Source: Planococcus maritimus (GTDB lineage Bacteria; Bacillota; Bacilli; Bacillales_A; Planococcaceae). Taken from it: a stretch of DNA of 64,000 nt. The notes under the pieces are model-generated. The model did not search any database and had not been told where the DNA came from. It saw nothing but the letters and a program-made list of their open reading frames with translations. The position numbers and the translations under genes are program-made. The stretch's first letter is position 1, and each line of letters begins with the position of its first letter. This document shows, piece by piece, positions 43,149 to 51,826 of this stretch. The DNA is taken from contig NZ_LTZG01000052.1 of NCBI RefSeq assembly GCF_001592825.1, positions 1-64,000 on the forward strand, read 5' to 3'.

Positions 43149-43197
43149 CAAAAAAATAAAAACAGGCCAACTGGAACGCGCGTTCTACACCAGCCTG
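43149..43197 (-). terminator. Terminator of the lipid kinase gene
   Basis: On the minus strand an imperfect stem (AGGC...GAAC-gcgc-GTTC...GCCT) is followed by TGTTTTTATTTTTTT. It lies about 40 nt after the stop. Confidence 0.6.
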
Positions 43198-43235
43198 CGG
43201 GTATACCCGGCAAATGATATTGCCAGAAAGCGCAG

Positions 43236-44132
43236 CTATTGATCGGTTTCTCCGGGAACGACCGCTCGAATATGGCTCGGCATGATTTCAATATCAAAAG
43301 GCGTGGTGCTTCCTTCGTCGCCGTCGATATTGCACGACAGCGACTCACTCGTACGAATCGAGACATGCGTCGTGTGAATGGCTTGCACTGCTGGGTCTTT
43401 TTCGAATTTGCCACGGACCAGGGCAGTCGCCATACGGGCAAATGCCGGAAGCGCAGCATTTTCCACAATGTATAGGTGAAGCAGTCCGTCGTCTGTTAAG
43501 GCCTCCGGTGCCAACTTTTCAAAGCCACCAACAGAATTAGTCAAGGCCACCAGAACGAGTTTGGCTTCCCCTTCCCATGTTCCATGGTCATGTTCAATGA
43601 CAAATGTAGTGACTTCATCAGAAGCGACTGCCTTGACGCCTTCGACAAAGTAAGCGAACGCGCCGAGCTTGGTCTTTTGCTCTGCATCCACTTCGTAGGT
43701 CGATTCAGCAATCTCACCGATCGCCAGGATATTCATGAAGTATCGATCTCCGACTTTTCCGATGTCTACGCGTTTTTCGCGTCCCGTTTTCAAACCTTCA
43801 ATCGCTTCCTCTGGATCCAATGAAATGCCGAGCGCACGCGCAAAGTCGTTCACTGTACCGAGCGGCACCAATCCAAAGAGCGGTTCGTGTTGCTTTTCAG
43901 CCAATCCCGAAACCGCTTCGTTGATCGTTCCGTCGCCGCCCATCGCCACGACAAGATCATAGCTGTTTTCGCAAGCTTCCTCAGCAAAATGCGTGGCATC
44001 TCCTGGCCCTGTCGTTTCACGGGTATCGGCTTCGTAGCCCATTTCAATTAAGGTTTTCTCTGCAAAATCTTTATAATCTGCCGCTTTTTCCTTCCCTGAA
44101 GAAGGATTCCATATGAACATCGCTTTTTTCAT
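43236..44132 (-). CDS. Diacylglycerol/lipid kinase family protein
   Basis: A 298-aa DAGK-catalytic-domain protein of the YegS/DgkB/BmrU type. The nucleotide loop VAMGGDGTINEAVSGL is near residue 65, and PLGTVNDFARALGI follows. It phosphorylates a lipid such as diacylglycerol at the membrane. In B. subtilis DgkB acts in lipoteichoic acid turnover; several paralogues exist, so the exact substrate is uncertain. It diverges from the MFS gene at 44297. Confidence 0.88.
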   Translation of the reverse strand: MKKAMFIWNPSSGKEKAADYKDFAEKTLIEMGYEADTRETTGPGDATHFAEEACENSYDLVVAMGGDGTINEAVSGLAEKQHEPLFGLVPLGTVNDFARALGISLDPEEAIEGLKTGREKRVDIGKVGDRYFMNILAIGEIAESTYEVDAEQKTKLGAFAYFVEGVKAVASDEVTTFVIEHDHGTWEGEAKLVLVALTNSVGGFEKLAPEALTDDGLLHLYIVENAALPAFARMATALVRGKFEKDPAVQAIHTTHVSIRTSESLSCNIDGDEGSTTPFDIEIMPSHIRAVVPGETDQ

Positions 44133-44296
44133 CTTTTTCCCTCCGGTGCTATAATAAGGTCATGTGTTTCAATACCCTAAACAAAGCAAAAGCTAATCCA
44201 CCTTGCCGCATTTATTTCTGTTTAGTCCAGCGGCTCTAGCTTGCGCAGGTAATGTTGAAATTGGCAGTTCCACGCACCAATACACCTTAAAGGAAG

Positions 44297-45433
44297 TTGG
44301 GAACCCCTTTGCGCTTGTTCATTTATCTTATCATCTTCTTTGCATTTTTCGACTTATTTGCCCAGCTGCCGATCATCAGCCCATTTGCGGTATCACTTGG
44401 CGCTGGCCCATTCCTAGCAGGCCTTGCCGTCGGAATGTATTCGTTGTCGAACACTTTCGGCAATATCATCTCTGGCATCTTTTCCGACCGCAAAGGACCA
44501 TTCGCCGTTCTATTAGCAGGTCTTGTGGCGACTAGTGCCGCGCTATTTGCATATAACTTGGCGGATGGCCCTTACAGTCTTCTTGCCGTTCGCTTTGTTC
44601 ATGGCTTAGCGGCAGGATTGACGGTTCCAGCCGCCTTCACTTATTTAGCGAATCGCACCGATCACAGCCGCCGTGGCAAAAACGCAGCGATTTCCGGTGC
44701 GTTCGTCGGCCTCGCCGCTATTATCGGCCCAGCTTACGGAGCGATTTACACAGGACAGGGCAGCGTTCCTGAGACGATGGCTGCGACTGGCTCATTGATT
44801 GGTCTTCTTGCGATTGCTGCGTTCTTATTGCTGCGGACGCATCGAGTGAACAAGAAAAAAGAGAATTCAGCCGCTAATCGTCAAGCTTTCCACTGGAATC
44901 CAGGACTCTATCGATCTTTTTCGGGTGCATTCTTCTTAATGTTTTCACAAGGTGTGCTTGCTTATATGCTGCCGTTGAAAGTGGAATCGCTCGGCCTTCC
45001 CTCTCAGTTAAGCGGCTTGCTCTTAAGCGCATTCGGCTTATCGGCTATCCTCGTCTTTCTGTTGCCCATCAACCGCCTGTTCGATGCCGTTCGTCCGATT
45101 ATTACCTTGGTCCTCGGTTTTTCCGTCATGGGAGCCTCGCTGTTCGCGCTCGCCAATATCTCAACAGAACCGCTTTTATATGCTGCGATGTGTGCGTATG
45201 GCTTCGGGTTTGCGCTGTTGTTCCCATCGATCAATTCCTTATTAATTGATGCCACAGAATATGCTTCAAGAGGCCGTGCTTATGGATATTTCTACGCCTT
45301 CTTCTCGATCGGTGTCGTAGCGGGGTCTGGGGTCACCGGAGCCTTGGCGCTTTCTGCAGATAGCGGTTTCTTATTCAGTGGCTCACTCTTATTGCTGGTT
45401 GCTTTGGCCAATTGGCTAACGCTCAAACGATAA
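44297..45433 (+). CDS. MFS transporter (DHA1-type)
   Basis: A 378-aa, 12-helix major facilitator beginning with hydrophobic LFIYLIIFFAFFDLFAQLP. GLVATSAALFAYNL and GAFVGLAAIIGPAYGA match helices 3 and 5 of drug:H+ antiporters. The start is uncertain: TTG at 44297 is almost in contact with AAAGGAAG, and a second TTG at 44309 is about 12 nt from it. No ATG fits. The substrate is unknown. Confidence 0.82.
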   Translation: MGTPLRLFIYLIIFFAFFDLFAQLPIISPFAVSLGAGPFLAGLAVGMYSLSNTFGNIISGIFSDRKGPFAVLLAGLVATSAALFAYNLADGPYSLLAVRFVHGLAAGLTVPAAFTYLANRTDHSRRGKNAAISGAFVGLAAIIGPAYGAIYTGQGSVPETMAATGSLIGLLAIAAFLLLRTHRVNKKKENSAANRQAFHWNPGLYRSFSGAFFLMFSQGVLAYMLPLKVESLGLPSQLSGLLLSAFGLSAILVFLLPINRLFDAVRPIITLVLGFSVMGASLFALANISTEPLLYAAMCAYGFGFALLFPSINSLLIDATEYASRGRAYGYFYAFFSIGVVAGSGVTGALALSADSGFLFSGSLLLLVALANWLTLKR

Positions 45434-45448
45434 CCCCTTGGTCCATAA

Positions 45449-45485
45449 AAAAACCGCCTTGGCATCTATGCCAAGGCGGTTTTTG
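45449..45485. terminator. Bidirectional terminator
   Basis: AAACCGCCTTGGCAT and ATGCCAAGGCGGTTT arms, flanked by A and T runs; it serves the MFS gene and the convergent YtxH-like gene. Confidence 0.9.
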
Positions 45486-45489
45486 GAAC

Positions 45490-45894
45490 TTACAACTTAT
45501 CGGTATTCAAACGCGGCTCAGATGAAACTGAATCCGTGTTTTCTGATTTTTCTTTGCTGTCGTCATTCGAAGAAAGCTTTGCATCGTCATTGTCTTCTTT
45601 CTTCTCTTTCTGTTCTTTTTCGTTATAGTATTGCACGGTTGCTTGCGTTCCCCCCTCTGCCGTCATCTTGTTTTCTTGCAGGTCGGTTTTGTCCAAGCCT
45701 TCGTCTTTTTGATCTTGCTGTTTGTTGTTTTGATCCAAGTTTTGAGATTCCATATACTCATTCACCTTCGCTTTCACGTCATTAAATGCAACCGTCGCTT
45801 TTTCTCGGTTTTCTGGTTTTTTGAAATATGCATATGCACCAGCTGCAAGTCCCGCCAAAAGCAGGCCTCTGCCGCCACCTTTTTTCCTAGCCAT
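45490..45894 (-). CDS. YtxH-like small protein with acidic C-terminus
   Basis: A 134-aa protein: basic start (MARKKGGGRG), one short hydrophobic segment (LLLAGLAAGAYAYF, residues 11-24), then KKPENREKATVAFNDVKAKV typical of YtxH-like general stress proteins, and a disordered Asp/Lys/Ser/Gln-rich C-terminal half. The ATG at 45894 has AAGGAG 8 nt upstream. A weak SigB-like site (GATTAG, 13 nt, GGGTAA) lies upstream but fails the -35 test. Confidence 0.7.
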   Translation of the reverse strand: MARKKGGGRGLLLAGLAAGAYAYFKKPENREKATVAFNDVKAKVNEYMESQNLDQNNKQQDQKDEGLDKTDLQENKMTAEGGTQATVQYYNEKEQKEKKEDNDDAKLSSNDDSKEKSENTDSVSSEPRLNTDKL

Positions 45895-45961
45895 TTGCAG
45901 CACTCCTTTTACTTTTCTTATTACCTCTTGTTTACCCTAATTGTTCAAAGCTAATCACGGT

Positions 45962-46420
45962 TCATCCAGCTATTTTTCCAGTTGAGCGCTTCATGTCGAT
46001 ATGCGGGATCCCGTCATCATCGTAAACTCCCGATATTGCTTCAAAACCGAACGAGCCATAAAATTCCTTTAAATACACTTGTCCTTGCAATTGAATCTCA
46101 GGTTCTTGCCATTGTTCGTCGATATAATGAATCGAGCGTTCAAGAAGTTCTTTTGCCAATCCGCGGCCACGCGCTTCTTTTCTTACGATTACACGGCCGA
46201 TTGACGGCGCATCGTATTTCTTCCCTGCCGGTACTAGCCGTGAATAAGCCAGCACTTCCCCATCTTCTTCGTAAACGATGTGAGTAGACACTTCGTCTAG
46301 GCCGTCCAATTCCGGATAAGGGCAATTCTGTTCTACCACAAATACTTCGACACGAAGCTTTAATATATTGTATAATGCTTGTGCTGTGAAATCGTCAAAT
46401 TGACAGTATTTCCACGCCAT
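45962..46420 (-). CDS. GNAT acetyltransferase, ElaA family
   Basis: A 152-aa acetyltransferase. The ElaA signature LRVEVFVVEQNCPYPELDGLD is near the N-terminus, and the acetyl-CoA loop is VRKEARGRGLAKEL. The substrate of ElaA proteins is not known. A TTG at 46426 opens the frame; the ATG at 46420, 9 nt after AGGAGG, is the better start. Confidence 0.88.
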   Translation of the reverse strand: MAWKYCQFDDFTAQALYNILKLRVEVFVVEQNCPYPELDGLDEVSTHIVYEEDGEVLAYSRLVPAGKKYDAPSIGRVIVRKEARGRGLAKELLERSIHYIDEQWQEPEIQLQGQVYLKEFYGSFGFEAISGVYDDDGIPHIDMKRSTGKIAG

Positions 46421-46514
46421 AATCAATCGCCTCCTGTCATTTCATTATTCCACATCGATGGCTATTCAGGCTAGAGTTTGATATGATAGCAAAAATAATT
46501 CCAGAGGTGATCGC

Positions 46515-47006
46515 ATGATTCGCACAGGTACACCGGCAGATATCGAGTCTGTACGGGAAATCGCGCACATTAGCTGGAATGATACGTACGAAGGGATCAT
46601 TCCATCTCCTATACAACAGAAGTTTTTGGAGCAATCTTACTCCACCCCCATGCTTGAAATGCGCATGGAACGGACGATCCTGTTGCTTGCCGAACAAGAC
46701 GGGCAAGCTGTGGGCTTCGCCAATTTCACAAAAGTCGACGAAGACGGCGATGCCGAATTGATTGCCATGTACATGAAACCCGAGCATCAACGTTCAGGCT
46801 TTGGCAAACAGCTATTGTCGGATGGGTTGTCGCGCTTAAAAGGCGGCCAGCAATTATTCGTCTATGTGGAAAGCGATAACCAAAAAGGCCGCAATTTCTA
46901 CGAAGCGAACGGCTTTCTTTTGCTTGAAGAGTTTGAGGAATTGTTCGAAGGGCACCCCCTTCAGACAGCGAAATACGTTTTCAATCTCTCAAGCCAGGCA
47001 CAATAA
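46515..47006 (+). CDS. GNAT acetyltransferase
   Basis: A 163-aa Gcn5-related acetyltransferase. It starts with IRTGTPADIESVREI, and the CoA-binding loop MKPEHQRSGFGKQLL is near residue 92, followed by YVESDNQKGRNFYEANGF. The substrate is unknown. It diverges from the ElaA-type gene, with a shared 90-bp promoter region. Confidence 0.86.
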   Translation: MIRTGTPADIESVREIAHISWNDTYEGIIPSPIQQKFLEQSYSTPMLEMRMERTILLLAEQDGQAVGFANFTKVDEDGDAELIAMYMKPEHQRSGFGKQLLSDGLSRLKGGQQLFVYVESDNQKGRNFYEANGFLLLEEFEELFEGHPLQTAKYVFNLSSQAQ

Positions 47007-47020
47007 GCCCATACCTGCAT

Positions 47021-47056
47021 AAAAACCCCCTCGAATTCGTTCGAGGGGGTTTTTGC
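47021..47056. terminator. Bidirectional terminator
   Basis: AAAACCCCCTCGAA-TTCG-TTCGAGGGGGTTTT, a perfect stem between convergent genes. Confidence 0.9.
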
Positions 47057-47071
47057 TTGAACTATTTTCTT

Positions 47072-47620
47072 TTATAACGGACGGTACGGCGTGTCGTCTT
47101 CAGGCGTTGCCGCATCGTTTCTACCGGTTGGTTCGTTGCCATAGCCCATCAATTCATCTTCACGGAGCGGCGGCTTGCGCACGAAGCACATAATGGCAGC
47201 GATGTAGAAAAGAATCGATGTCAGCGACAAGATCCCGGCAAAAATTCCGGCCAAGATGAAGAAGATGCCTGCCGTGTTTGCCTTATCGTTTGTCTTCAAT
47301 TTCGTCATGGCCAATACGCCAAAGACTGTGCTAACAACGAGTAACACAACGACGATCCAGCCAAGTATATCAAAGCCTTGCACAAATGAATTGACCATAT
47401 CCAAGGTCATTTCGACATCTTGCGGATTCGTCAAGTTCGGATCATTGCGGATTTCCTCTTCCAACTGCATTTGCATCTGGCTGCCTTCAAAACCGCTCAA
47501 GCTGGTGATGAGGATGATCGATAGGATAATGCCGATGACATTAAAAATAGAACCGATGATGCCAAGAGCTTTTTCGCCTGTCCTTTTAATGGTTCCATAA
47601 TTCTCTGGTGCCTGATTCAT
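47072..47620 (-). CDS. DUF4064-like membrane protein
   Basis: A 182-aa protein of the DUF4064 type: starts with YGTIKRTGEKALGIIGSIFN, has four hydrophobic segments, and an extracellular loop rich in Gln, Met and acidic residues (about 45-80). The C-terminus is hydrophilic. The frame opens at 47635, but the ATG at 47620 has GGGAGGG upstream. Function unknown. Confidence 0.8.
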   Translation of the reverse strand: MNQAPENYGTIKRTGEKALGIIGSIFNVIGIILSIILITSLSGFEGSQMQMQLEEEIRNDPNLTNPQDVEMTLDMVNSFVQGFDILGWIVVVLLVVSTVFGVLAMTKLKTNDKANTAGIFFILAGIFAGILSLTSILFYIAAIMCFVRKPPLREDELMGYGNEPTGRNDAATPEDDTPYRPL

Positions 47621-47783
47621 AAAAAACCCTCCCATTTCTGTTTTTTGGGGATCCCGTCGATGCGACCTAGAATTAGGCCAAGCCCCTCAACTATTGATAA
47701 TTTGTTGCTTCTTACATACATACGCTTGTAAACCGTTTTGGTTTCGCATTATTTTCATTCCCGCTAAAAACTTAATAAAACTT

Positions 47784-47808
47784 GTTTAAGTTTTATCATG
47801 CTGGGTAT
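47784..47808 (+). promoter_or_regulatory. SigB-type promoter of a small-peptide transcript
   Basis: GTTTAA, 13 nt, GGGTAT: both boxes match the SigB consensus exactly. Transcription would start near 47815, 45 nt before the 32-aa ORF. Confidence 0.85.
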
Positions 47809-47860
47809 TTTATTACTATCAGCCAATAATAGACAGAATATAATAAAGGAGTTGCAGATA

Positions 47861-47959
47861 ATGGAAAACAAATTAATTTTTAACCAAGCAGATTTCATGT
47901 ACGGGGTAGGCGGCGCATCCATCCTTACAGCCATCGTATTCTTCATGACAAGCCTGTAA
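47861..47959 (+). CDS. 32-aa membrane peptide under a SigB-type promoter
   Basis: An ORF of 32 codons starting MENKLIFNQADFMYGVGG, with a hydrophobic second half (ILTAIVFFMTSL) that can span or dip into the membrane. AAAGGAG lies 8 nt before the ATG. It has a perfect SigB-type promoter and a terminator 40 nt after its stop. I do not recognise it. It is followed by an 8-codon ORF with an equally good Shine-Dalgarno. Confidence 0.78.
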   Translation: MENKLIFNQADFMYGVGGASILTAIVFFMTSL

Positions 47960-47973
47960 GAAGGAGTGAGCCT

Positions 47974-48000
47974 ATGAGCCAACTAGTCAATTATACATAG
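47974..48000 (+). CDS. Possible 8-residue mini-ORF (MSQLVNYT)
   Basis: ATG through TAG, eight codons, preceded by AAGGAG at 7 nt spacing, 14 nt after the 32-aa ORF and directly before the terminator. It may be a translated peptide, a remnant of a deleted second gene, or chance. No homologue is recognised. Confidence 0.35.
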   Translation: MSQLVNYT

Positions 48001-48040
48001 AAAAGCAATCCATCCCACGAGGAACGGATTGCTTTTTTTA
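48001..48040 (+). terminator. Terminator of the SigB small-peptide transcript
   Basis: AAAAGCAATCC and GGATTGCTTTT arms followed by TTT. The transcript would be about 225 nt. Confidence 0.84.
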
Positions 48041-48055
48041 TGTCTATTTTAGCGA

Positions 48056-48337
48056 TCAGGCTTTGATGTCATCGTATTCGCCGGAACGTTCGAATGTCTC
48101 TGCTACATAAGAGCAAACCGCCTGCATCTTGAATTGATTGTCACGGGCATAAGCTGCCGCATGATCCAGCAATTGTTTAGCGAACCCTTGACCGCGTAAG
48201 TTTTCTTCGACAAAGGTATATTCCATGACCATCAAATCAGCCATTTGTGTCCAGGTGATTTCGGCTTTCACTGAATCGCCCTCCGTCTCCCGGAAAGCAA
48301 ACTCATCGTGACCAAGTTCTGTAAATTTTAATTCCAT
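48056..48337 (-). CDS. Small GNAT-type acetyltransferase (Gcn5-like, short form)
   Basis: A 93-aa protein of the short N-acetyltransferase type: MVMEYTFVEENLRGQGFAKQLLDHAAAYA holds the CoA-binding RGQGFA loop, and VCSYVAETFER gives the end strand. The short form lacks the N-terminal strands of typical GNAT proteins. The ATG at 48337, 10 nt after GGAGG, is preferred over 48346. Substrate unknown. Confidence 0.82.
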   Translation of the reverse strand: MELKFTELGHDEFAFRETEGDSVKAEITWTQMADLMVMEYTFVEENLRGQGFAKQLLDHAAAYARDNQFKMQAVCSYVAETFERSGEYDDIKA

Positions 48338-48394
48338 TGATCCCATTCCTCCTCAAGTCTATTTAAATTGTACAAGCTTGCGTAATCCTGCCGC

Positions 48395-49363
48395 TTACAG
48401 GTTCATCTTCAACGGGCGAAGAGAGTCCTCGATTTCCTTGCGCCTCGGCTCAAGAAATGGCGGCAATGCCAAGCCTTCTCCAAGTTCGTCTGCGTTTTCG
48501 TCGGTCGCAAAGCCGGGGCCATCTGTCGATAATTCAAACAGGATTCCGTTCGGTTCTCTAAAATAAATTGCTTTGAAATAGTGGCGGTCTACTTCACCGG
48601 ACGTCTGAAAACCACGCGCCCGTAATCGTTCGTTCCACCGATGATACTCTTCATCCGTTTTCACACGGAACGCTACGTGGTGCACACTGCCGCGGCCAGG
48701 ACGCTCCGGCGGAAGGTCTGAGCGTTCTTCTAAATGTATTTCGCCGCCTGGGCCGCCTTCTCCTGTGGTGTAGACAATTATTTCGGGTTGCCCTTCCACT
48801 ATCGGTGCGTAGGCCCCAGCTTTTGAAAACCCGAGAACTTCCGTCAATACATTGGCCGTTCGTTCTGCTTTTCGCACTGTCAGCCTCACCGGCCCAATCC
48901 CACGAATGGCGAACGCTTCCGGGACGCTCGCTTTTGTCCATGGTTTGCCGAATGGAATGCCTTCACCGTTATCGACGACCAGCATTAAACGGGAGCCTTC
49001 GAAATCCTGAAATTCGACCGTGTCACGGCCAAAGCGCTGGGTTGGTTCACCGTGCGGAACGCCAAATTCACGAAAACGCTCTAGCCAATAACCCATCGCT
49101 TGTTGAGACGGGATACGGAAGCCGGTATTGCTGATGGAAGTGACGCCCGGATAGGTTCTGCCCGCCATCGGGATATCAAAATAGGTCATGTCAGTTCCCG
49201 GCGTTCCTACTGCATCTGCATAAAACAAATGGTAGGAAGACGGATTGTCCTGATTGACGCTTTTTTTGACGAGACGCATCCCGAGAATGCGCGTGAAAAA
49301 GTCGTGGTTTTTATCTGCGTTGGCTGTAATGGCCGAGACATGATGAATGCCTGCAACTTGCAT
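48395..49363 (-). CDS. Ring-cleaving dioxygenase, MhqO-like (VOC superfamily)
   Basis: A 322-aa protein of two VOC halves: IHHVSAITANADKNHDFFTRILG at the N-terminus (first metal His) and HHVAFRVKTDEEY plus ILFELSTDGPGF in the second half. It resembles MhqO/MhqE/MhqA-type dioxygenases that act on hydroquinones and catechols. A perfect MhqR-type palindrome lies 18 nt before the ATG (49363), so it is probably induced by quinone-type electrophiles. Frame is open from 49372. Confidence 0.9.
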   Translation of the reverse strand: MQVAGIHHVSAITANADKNHDFFTRILGMRLVKKSVNQDNPSSYHLFYADAVGTPGTDMTYFDIPMAGRTYPGVTSISNTGFRIPSQQAMGYWLERFREFGVPHGEPTQRFGRDTVEFQDFEGSRLMLVVDNGEGIPFGKPWTKASVPEAFAIRGIGPVRLTVRKAERTANVLTEVLGFSKAGAYAPIVEGQPEIIVYTTGEGGPGGEIHLEERSDLPPERPGRGSVHHVAFRVKTDEEYHRWNERLRARGFQTSGEVDRHYFKAIYFREPNGILFELSTDGPGFATDENADELGEGLALPPFLEPRRKEIEDSLRPLKMNL

Positions 49364-49380
49364 AAAAAGCACCCTTTCTT

Positions 49381-49398
49381 TATCTCGAATTCGAGATT
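49381..49398. promoter_or_regulatory. MhqR-type operator
   Basis: ATCTCGAATTCGAGAT (49382-49397) is a perfect 16-bp palindrome, like the TATCTCGAATTCGAGATA box I know for MhqR in B. subtilis. It lies between the start codon and a TAATAAT -10-like sequence, so binding would block transcription. Confidence 0.82.
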
Positions 49399-49475
49399 AT
49401 TACCTTTAGTTTAGCATTCCACAGCATTTTTCTGCAAGATAGCTGTTTGCTGCCCGTAACGCAATAGGTACATAA

Positions 49476-49516
49476 AAAACGGCCCCGAAAACCAACATTG
49501 CGGTTTTCGGGGCCGT
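49476..49516. terminator. Terminator of the DUF1002 gene
   Basis: ACGGCCCCGAAAACC-aacattgc-GGTTTTCGGGGCCGT, with TTTTTT on the minus strand. A T-rich run also follows on the plus strand. Confidence 0.9.
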
Positions 49517-49575
49517 CCTCTTTTTTATTCATTGCCTGAGTTCCGTTTCAGCAGCCTTCACTATGGGCAATCGAA

Positions 49576-50463
49576 TTAATTGAACCAACCGCGAACGGTA
49601 TTGGCCAAATCACGGAAAAATTGTTTAACACTTTCCCAGAACCCTTCGTCATTGACGACGGTTTCGATTTTATCTCCGATTGTCTTGCTTAAGTCTTCCA
49701 ATTCTGTCGACCATTTCGAAAAATCAATATCGAGCTGGCGAATGCGGTCCATCAAATCGACCAGTAATTGGCGGTCTTCCGGGCTCAGTTCGATCTGGAG
49801 ACGGCTCAATTGCTCCTCGACGATTTGTTCAACGTCCTCACGCGTAGCTGGATTTTGCTCGGCAATCTGCTTTTTGATTTCCGTCAGCAATTCGCTGACT
49901 TTATCTTGGTCGACGCCGCCTTCAGACAATTCCGTTGCAACGGATAGTTCGTCATTGGCGACATCCGTCCGTTCAGGATCAAGCTGTTCCCCGTTCACTT
50001 CATAAGCTTTATAAATCCCAACAAGTGCTGAGTGCCCCGTTACCGCTTTTGGCGCAGCGACTTCGACCGTTGCATTTTCAATGCCCGCCGTCAGCATGGC
50101 ATTCGCATACATATCTGTTGTCACTTGAGTAATATTGTCTGGGGTAGTGATCTCAATGACCAGCCCTTCGCCTTCTTCGGTGCGGGTTATTTTAGCTGAG
50201 GAGTACATGCGCGCACGCGCGTCCCCATCCTGAATGTAAGTAACCAAGTCTTGTCCGGTCACTTCGATTTCCTCTACTTCTGCTTCCCCGGCAACGTTCA
50301 GGCTTTCAGCGACTTGCGCTTTTTCATCAGCAGACAAATCGCCTCCGTAGACAACGATCGGCAAGCCAAATTTCTCATTTATTCCGACATTTGCGGATGC
50401 TGTGCCGGCCAACGCCAACGTAAAAGCAAGCGCCAATGCGGCAAGTGTCATTGTTTTTTTCAT
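49576..50463 (-). CDS. Secreted DUF1002 protein
   Basis: A 295-aa exported protein. The Sec signal peptide covers residues 1-24 (cleavage after TASA), and the DUF1002 domain follows, with the characteristic FGLPIVVYGGDLSADEKAQV. The C-terminal third is a charged, helical, probably coiled-coil region (about residues 190-260). Function unknown. It stands alone with its own terminator. Confidence 0.87.
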   Translation of the reverse strand: MKKTMTLAALALAFTLALAGTASANVGINEKFGLPIVVYGGDLSADEKAQVAESLNVAGEAEVEEIEVTGQDLVTYIQDGDARARMYSSAKITRTEEGEGLVIEITTPDNITQVTTDMYANAMLTAGIENATVEVAAPKAVTGHSALVGIYKAYEVNGEQLDPERTDVANDELSVATELSEGGVDQDKVSELLTEIKKQIAEQNPATREDVEQIVEEQLSRLQIELSPEDRQLLVDLMDRIRQLDIDFSKWSTELEDLSKTIGDKIETVVNDEGFWESVKQFFRDLANTVRGWFN

Positions 50464-50517
50464 CTTTTTTTGCCCCTTTCTTCAAATAGTAGTACGCATT
50501 TGAGGCAGAAAGGTTCC

Positions 50518-51378
50518 TTAACCGAGCATTTTTGTCCAGCCGTCTTCTTGCAAGATGCGGCGTTCTTTGTAAAGCCGGCCGAGCGCGCGCTTGAATGCTG
50601 CTTTACTCATGCCGAACATTTCCATGATTTCATCAGGCGATGATTTATCGGTAAACGGCATTTGGCCGCCCGCATTTTCCAAATAGCGCAAGATTTCTTC
50701 CGCATCATCCGACAGGCGTTCTTGTTTGCGCGGCAAGAGCGATCCGTTAAGCGTCCCGTCGTCTTTGACGTCGATGACACGTACCGTTTTCTCTTCCCCG
50801 AGGCGTGGTTCCGCTTCGCGCTCCGATTCGTGGACGAACACACGATAGTTTTCTGGCACTGACAGCATGAATGAGCCAACCGGCAGTAAGCGATAGGCGC
50901 GTGCTTTCAAGTCTTTATTGTAAACTTCTGCAGGTGCCGCTTCGTAGAGCTCTAACACTTTTTCTTCTGTGGCCAAACGCCCGTAAAGATCGCCGTAGCG
51001 GTCTGTACGGAGCGTCATGAAAATATGGTCTCCCTGCGCTGGCCATAATTCCTGCACGGGCGGCAAATCAGCCGGCAGCACGTATACTTCACGTGTCGTG
51101 CCGATATCGACAACTGCGCCTTCTCGCGGTGAAATTTTCAATACTTTTGCCCAGCCGTATTCACTCGGCAAAATATGCGGGATCATCGGCGTGGCGGAGA
51201 TGCCGCCTTGACGGTTACGGTATAAGAAGACTTCAATCTCCGTGCCGACCTCCTGCCCTTCTTCGATTTCCGATGCGTTCATCGTTACTTCATCCCCGGA
51301 ACCATCCGTTAAGATCCACTGGGATGTGGAACGGTCTTTAATGTGCAATAATGCTTTCAATCCTGGATGCAAAGCCAT
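50518..51378 (-). CDS. cvfB: CvfB/YitL-family S1 RNA-binding protein
   Basis: A 286-aa protein with three S1-like modules and a C-terminal winged helix (DEIMEMFGMSKAAFKRALGRLYKERRI). YitL/CvfB (virulence regulator in Staphylococcus aureus) binds RNA; its targets here are unknown. The gene order cvfB then mntR is on one strand, but mntR lies upstream with a 25-nt gap. Confidence 0.9.
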   Translation of the reverse strand: MALHPGLKALLHIKDRSTSQWILTDGSGDEVTMNASEIEEGQEVGTEIEVFLYRNRQGGISATPMIPHILPSEYGWAKVLKISPREGAVVDIGTTREVYVLPADLPPVQELWPAQGDHIFMTLRTDRYGDLYGRLATEEKVLELYEAAPAEVYNKDLKARAYRLLPVGSFMLSVPENYRVFVHESEREAEPRLGEEKTVRVIDVKDDGTLNGSLLPRKQERLSDDAEEILRYLENAGGQMPFTDKSSPDEIMEMFGMSKAAFKRALGRLYKERRILQEDGWTKMLG

Positions 51379-51403
51379 GCTGCATACCTCCTCTATTTTT
51401 GGG

Positions 51404-51826
51404 TTAACCGTTTTTTTGTTCTTTGCTCAAGCGCTTCAGTTTTTCCACCACTTCTGGATCGTCTTCAAGCAGCTGGACCAAGTCGGCGATGCGGTCGATG
51501 GAATTCCAGCTCAAATGGTGCTCGATTCCTTCCACGTCCCCGTAGATTTTGTCTTCATCCACGCCGATCAGCCGCAGGAATTGCTCGAGCAGGTCATGCC
51601 GCTGAAGCAAACGCTTGCCGAGTTTCTGGCCTTTGGGCGTCAACATCAGCCCGCGGTAGCGCTCATAGATTAAATAGCCATCCTTATCGAGTTTTTGTAC
51701 CATCTTCGTCACCGATGATGGCAGCACCGATAGCGCCTCGGCAATATCCGAGACGCGCGCATATCCTTTTTGCTCTATCAATGAATAAATGATTTCAATA
51801 TGATCTTCCATACTTGGAGTAGGCAA
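51404..51826 (-). CDS. mntR: Manganese transport regulator MntR
   Basis: A 140-aa DtxR-family repressor. The N-terminal winged helix includes [23 protein letters not shown], and the metal ligands match MntR: Asp and Glu in MEDHIEIIY (8 and 11), His in RHDLLE (77) and Glu/His in DVEGIEHH. It senses Mn2+ and represses Mn uptake. No Mn transporter gene is in the window. Confidence 0.95.
   Translation of the reverse strand: MPTPSMEDHIEIIYSLIEQKGYARVSDIAEALSVLPSSVTKMVQKLDKDGYLIYERYRGLMLTPKGQKLGKRLLQRHDLLEQFLRLIGVDEDKIYGDVEGIEHHLSWNSIDRIADLVQLLEDDPEVVEKLKRLSKEQKNG

Noticed and set aside
44160-44200. SigB-like site upstream of the lipid kinase gene (GATTAG, 15 nt, GGGTAT)
   Set aside because: Perfect -10 but a poor -35 and long spacing; AT-rich chance match cannot be excluded.
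45904-45961. SigB-like site upstream of the YtxH-like gene (GATTAG, 13 nt, GGGTAA)
   Set aside because: The -35 matches only four of six consensus bases, so it is not listed as a promoter although the protein family is stress-related.
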